Below are positions 61,517 through 64,000 of a stretch of 64,000 nucleotides of DNA, piece after piece (position 1 is the stretch's first letter; every line of letters begins with the position of its first letter). The stretch covers positions 1-64,000 of the forward strand of contig DCJH01000044.1 of assembly GCA_002317385.1 (NCBI GenBank), read 5' to 3'. Made by a program: the position numbers and the translations under genes. The stretch comes from Prevotella sp. UBA1705. GTDB taxonomy: Bacteria; Bacteroidota; Bacteroidia; Bacteroidales; Bacteroidaceae. Below the pieces are notes generated by a model. That model saw only the letters and a program-made list of their open reading frames with translations. It was not told the origin of the DNA and ran no database searches.

Positions 61517-61770
61517 GTTGACAGCGTTGACAAGGGTGACAAGTCAAAAAATAGTTCTGTATGTAAGAAGATAAGCCTCTGATATACATTATTCTATCTT
61601 ACTTTTATTAGAAAAAATATAGAGTTATAATAGGCAGTGTTTTGTCAACGCTTGGCACGGTTTTTTCGAGGAAACGGAAAAATGGCAACCTTTGTCAACG
61701 TTTGTCAACGCATCTATTTTCATGAAAGTATTTGAGATACTGACGATTACTTGTTGTCAACACTGTCACC
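61517..61770. other. Iteron-like array flanking A+T-rich DNA: candidate origin of replication
   Basis: TGTCAAC occurs in one orientation at 61643, 61693, 61703 and 61755, and in the other (gttgaca) at 61517 and 61526. Variants TGTCACC are at 61535-61541 (reverse) and 61764. Spacings of 9-10 bp place adjacent copies on one helix face. The two groups face each other across a very A+T-rich stretch (about 61545-61635). The 61343-62141 gap has no supported gene, and the primase/helicase gene starts on its far side. Confidence 0.55.
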
Positions 61771-61970
61771 TCGAAAATATGTGCATATTATATTTTCAGA
61801 AATGCTAATGAATAGCTTGAATATATCTATATCTACATTGCGTAGACCTCTCTATGTCTGATACTTCATGTATATCTTGAGCTGTAAGTTGACCTGTTTT
61901 AATAAAAAAGGCCATCAATAATGATGACCAGTTTGCGGAGTGGGCGTTTACATACGTTACAAAAAAAAAG

Positions 61971-62012
61971 ACTTGCCCTAAGCGCGCTGTTCTAATGGGA
62001 AGCGGGGCAAGT
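61971..62012 (-). terminator. Terminator on the minus strand
   Basis: On the minus strand the stem acttgcccc...gggcaagt (61971-61978 with 62004-62012) is followed by nine Ts (61969-61961). It lies 130 bp after the primase/helicase gene. Confidence 0.75.
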
Positions 62013-62058
62013 ATGTTGATGCAAAAGTAATGAATAATCGTTGTGAGACAAAATATTT

Positions 62059-62114
62059 TGTTCACTAACTTTCGCTGTTCCTAAATTTAAGAACACGTAG
62101 TATTTAGTGAACAA
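62059..62114 (-). terminator. Nested hairpin after the primase/helicase gene
   Basis: Outer arms ttgttcactaa (62059-62069) with ttagtgaacaa (62104-62114), inner gttc/gaac (62077-62094). Placed 28 bp after the stop; may protect the 3' end or terminate. Confidence 0.45.
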
Positions 62115-62141
62115 TAATACCTCTAATATCTGATTATTTGT

Positions 62142-64000
62142 CTAAAATGGCAAATCTTGCTGCATGATAGCCGTCTCATCCGATTGCGTGGCATCACTGT
62201 TTCCTTGTTCGTTCGTTTCCACAACCACTTCCGTTTCAAGGTCAAGACTGAACGCATCTTTCAGTTGTAGGTAATCAAAGCATAGCGCCTTGGGGCGATT
62301 GACCTTTACCTTGCGAACTTGTTCGCCATTGACCATTTCAAAAACATAATCCGGTTGTCCGTTCGGTGCGAGGATAGTGAAGCGGTCTTGTTTCAGTCCT
62401 AAGAACGAGGAATGGGATTTGAGGTAAGACATGATGGTGGACCAGTTGGAACGGTTGGCCGTTGGATTCATACTCCGACTGTTGAACAGTGAAGCCACTG
62501 CAGCAGTGTTCAGGTAGAGAATGGGACGTGCTTCCCGGAACTCCATATCTTCTTTGACAGAAAGAGGACGGAAAGAACGCAGATAACGGATGCGGTAGTG
62601 CGCTCCGTCGATGCAACGACCCGAAGTTTGAAAGCCCTGCAACATGCTCCAGAAGTCGGCCACTTCTGAACTTTCCTGTGCCAGCTCGTTTTGGTTTCGT
62701 ACACCCTTGACGGCTGTCTCAAACAGTTCTGCATAGGTCAGTGGCACATCGAGTGCCGTCTCCAGCGTCCTGAAAGCAGCAAGTGGTATGACCCAGTTGC
62801 CAAAGATGCGGTCATGGATTTCCTCATGTTCCAGTTTGGTGGCCAGTTCACGTTTGGTGATGGCATAGATTTCAGCAAAGTTTTTCTCGAACAGTTCTCT
62901 GTGGTTGAGTATCTCTATGGTCAGGTGGGTCAGGCCGAGATTGCATAGTGATACCAACGCTTCGTAACTTTTCTTTTCTGTTTGGTTGAATGAGGTCTTG
63001 GAGAAAGCCAGGAAAAGGACACGTGTATAGAGTGCCATGTCCTGTGTGGGCTTGTCCTGACCGCACAAAACGACACCGGTACTGACGATAGTCTGTGCCG
63101 CCATGCCGTCCGTATTCGTGTTCTTCTTGGTCTGTCCGCCACCTCCCCAGAGTCCTTTCAAGTAGGCAATCTTACGGATGTCCAAATCGTTCTTGTACTC
63201 ATCGAGCACCACAAGGGTATTAACGGCCTGTGAAATTCGGTCATTCATGGCTGGTACGGAGGTCACTCCGAGGTTGGGTGGGTCGATGCCGTGCAGGAAA
63301 AAGGCTTGCAGGGAAGTGCCCAATGTGGTCTTTCCTGTACCTTTTTCGCCAAAAAGATTCAGTATTGGGAAGTGACGGGTACGGTCAAATATCACATCAC
63401 GGAACAATGTGGCCAAGAGATAACAAAAGGCAATGCCGGCATTTTCTCCGAACACTTCCAGGAGTTTGCTGACATAATCATACAGCTTCACGCCGTTGCG
63501 GTTCTCGTGAATCATCAAACGTTCAAACTGGTAGATTTCCTGATTGTGCAGGTAGATTTTTGAGGTGGCAGGTATGTAAAAGGCCTTGTTGTCTGCATTT
63601 CGGACGATGCCCATCTCATTGACAGCCTTAAATATACCGTCTGAAAGGATGCCGTTACCGAAAGCGAAGAAATTCTCCATACCGTTCCATCCGAGCTTGC
63701 GGATGCGTTCGGCCGTGTCGGTCTTGGCATAGAGGTACTCCTTGACCTTGTTGAGCTTGTCTATCTTAGCCAACCATACATAGTTGCCCAGCGAACCGAC
63801 CTTTTGCTGGAAGTTGTTCAACGAGCATAACTCTGACTCCCGTAGTTCAATCACCCTGCACATATTGTGGGAGTTGCGCAGCCTGAATATCCTTGTGCCG
63901 TTGCTTTCGTCCTCGATGTGGAACAGCGGTTCCATGACGAAGTTGGAAATGCGTGACGGCTCGTCATCTTCATCCCCAATCGAGTAGTAGCAGTGCTCAC
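62142..64000 (-). CDS. ICE primase/helicase, C-terminal part (cut by the window edge)
   Basis: At least 619 codons of a gene whose 5' end lies beyond 64000: the frame stays open upstream of the first Met (63935), with no stop before the edge. The visible part has a P-loop (LNLFGEKGTGKTTLGTSLQAFF, about 200 from the Met, cited in part: GEKGTGKTT) and a Walker B-like VVLDEYKND. The GGGGQTKKNTN and VVLCGQDKPTQDMALYTRVLFLAF blocks fit a DUF927/SF3-like helicase module. Such modules are fused to CHC2 or toprim primase domains in Bacteroidetes elements. It would drive element replication. The low-complexity C-terminus ends SDETAIMQQDLPF. Confidence 0.8.
   Translation of the reverse strand, partial: EHCYYSIGDEDDEPSRISNFVMEPLFHIEDESNGTRIFRLRNSHNMCRVIELRESELCSLNNFQQKVGSLGNYVWLAKIDKLNKVKEYLYAKTDTAERIRKLGWNGMENFFAFGNGILSDGIFKAVNEMGIVRNADNKAFYIPATSKIYLHNQEIYQFERLMIHENRNGVKLYDYVSKLLEVFGENAGIAFCYLLATLFRDVIFDRTRHFPILNLFGEKGTGKTTLGTSLQAFFLHGIDPPNLGVTSVPAMNDRISQAVNTLVVLDEYKNDLDIRKIAYLKGLWGGGGQTKKNTNTDGMAAQTIVSTGVVLCGQDKPTQDMALYTRVLFLAFSKTSFNQTEKKSYEALVSLCNLGLTHLTIEILNHRELFEKNFAEIYAITKRELATKLEHEEIHDRIFGNWVIPLAAFRTLETALDVPLTYAELFETAVKGVRNQNELAQESSEVADFWSMLQGFQTSGRCIDGAHYRIRYLRSFRPLSVKEDMEFREARPILYLNTAAVASLFNSRSMNPTANRSNWSTIMSYLKSHSSFLGLKQDRFTILAPNGQPDYVFEMVNGEQVRKVKVNRPKALCFDYLQLKDAFSLDLETEVVVETNEQGNSDATQSDETAIMQQDLPF

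Larger units (their letters stand above)
17374..64000. mobile_element. CTnDOT-like integrative conjugative element (right end outside window)
   Basis: The block carries an integrase next to the chromosome junction, a relaxosome region, a near-complete Bacteroidetes-type T4SS operon and cargo. It also has accessory ICE genes (DUF4099/3945, ArdC-like, toprim, PcfK/PcfJ, DUF2958) and a primase/helicase. No tetQ, rteABC or excision operon of CTnDOT is present. The left end must lie between the ppdK terminator and the integrase. A sequence resembling the CTnDOT coupling core (gtgcatttgg, 17392-17401) is a weak candidate. No right-hand repeat can be seen because the primase gene runs off the window. 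Confidence 0.9.

Noticed and set aside
61805..62065. 86-codon minus-strand frame before the primase/helicase gene
   Set aside because: It contains the terminator hairpin and T-run; not a gene.
1..64000. tRNA or rRNA genes
   Set aside because: I found no cloverleaf or rRNA-like stretch by eye; in particular the ICE is next to ppdK and not to a tRNA gene.

Overview
The window comes from a member of the Bacteroidales, most likely a Prevotella/Segatella-type bacterium. The evidence is the repeated Bacteroidetes promoter -7 box (TAnnTTTG), families largely confined to this phylum (DUF3332, DUF4491, DUF3256, DUF1573, DUF4133/4134/4138) and a Bacteroidetes-type conjugation apparatus. The genus is inferred from overall resemblance only.

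Positions 1-17.37 kb are chromosomal. They carry a DUF3332 lipoprotein, rlmH with an overlapping DUF4491 gene, a phosphohexomutase, and a compact four-gene glycolipid cluster (3.9-7.7 kb: ArnT-like GT39 transferase, UDP-uronate epimerase, DPM1/ArnC-like GT2, LABN-domain membrane protein). A MATE exporter, two small exported or hypothetical proteins, an SLC13 permease, a DUF1573 protein, a mini-GNAT and ppdK follow. Two related non-coding repeat elements (7.8-8.2 and 13.6-14.0 kb) bracket the MATE-to-DUF1573 block.

From just after the ppdK terminator to beyond the right edge lies an integrative conjugative element (ICE) of the CTnDOT-like (MPF-B) kind. It has a tyrosine integrase (17.5 kb), a probable oriT region and relaxosome genes (19.8-22.0 kb), and a long tra operon (22.1-38.4 kb). 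In that operon a ParA-like protein is followed by TraB- to TraO-position proteins, a VirD4-like coupling ATPase and TraX. A divergently oriented A+T-rich cargo module (38.5-45.9 kb) encodes metal efflux: a CDF exporter, a Fur-family regulator and a CzcCBA-type RND pump. Next come a peptidoglycan hydrolase and an accessory DNA-metabolism operon (46.7-53.7 kb: DUF4099/DUF3945, a MutS-I domain fusion, ArdC-like protein, toprim protein, second TraI-like protein, zinc-ribbon protein, histone-H1-like protein). PcfK/PcfJ, an AbiE toxin-antitoxin pair, DUF2958 and other small ICE proteins follow. A primase/helicase gene runs off the window end.

The most striking non-coding features lie at 53.8-62 kb. 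Two long hairpins of unlike stem sequence but similar fold (53.81-53.99 and 59.41-59.60 kb) each place a perfect -7 box in an internal bubble near the base, pointing out of the hairpin, with a -33-like TTG 18-19 nt away. Downstream genes on the + strand show no ordinary promoter. This is the geometry expected of single-stranded-DNA promoters (like Frpo of plasmid F) that would switch on early genes from the incoming strand. Nearby are three tandem copies of a 222-bp structured repeat, paired inverted-repeat operators in front of abiE, and an iteron-like array beside the primase gene that may be a replication origin. All such functions are inferred from sequence alone.
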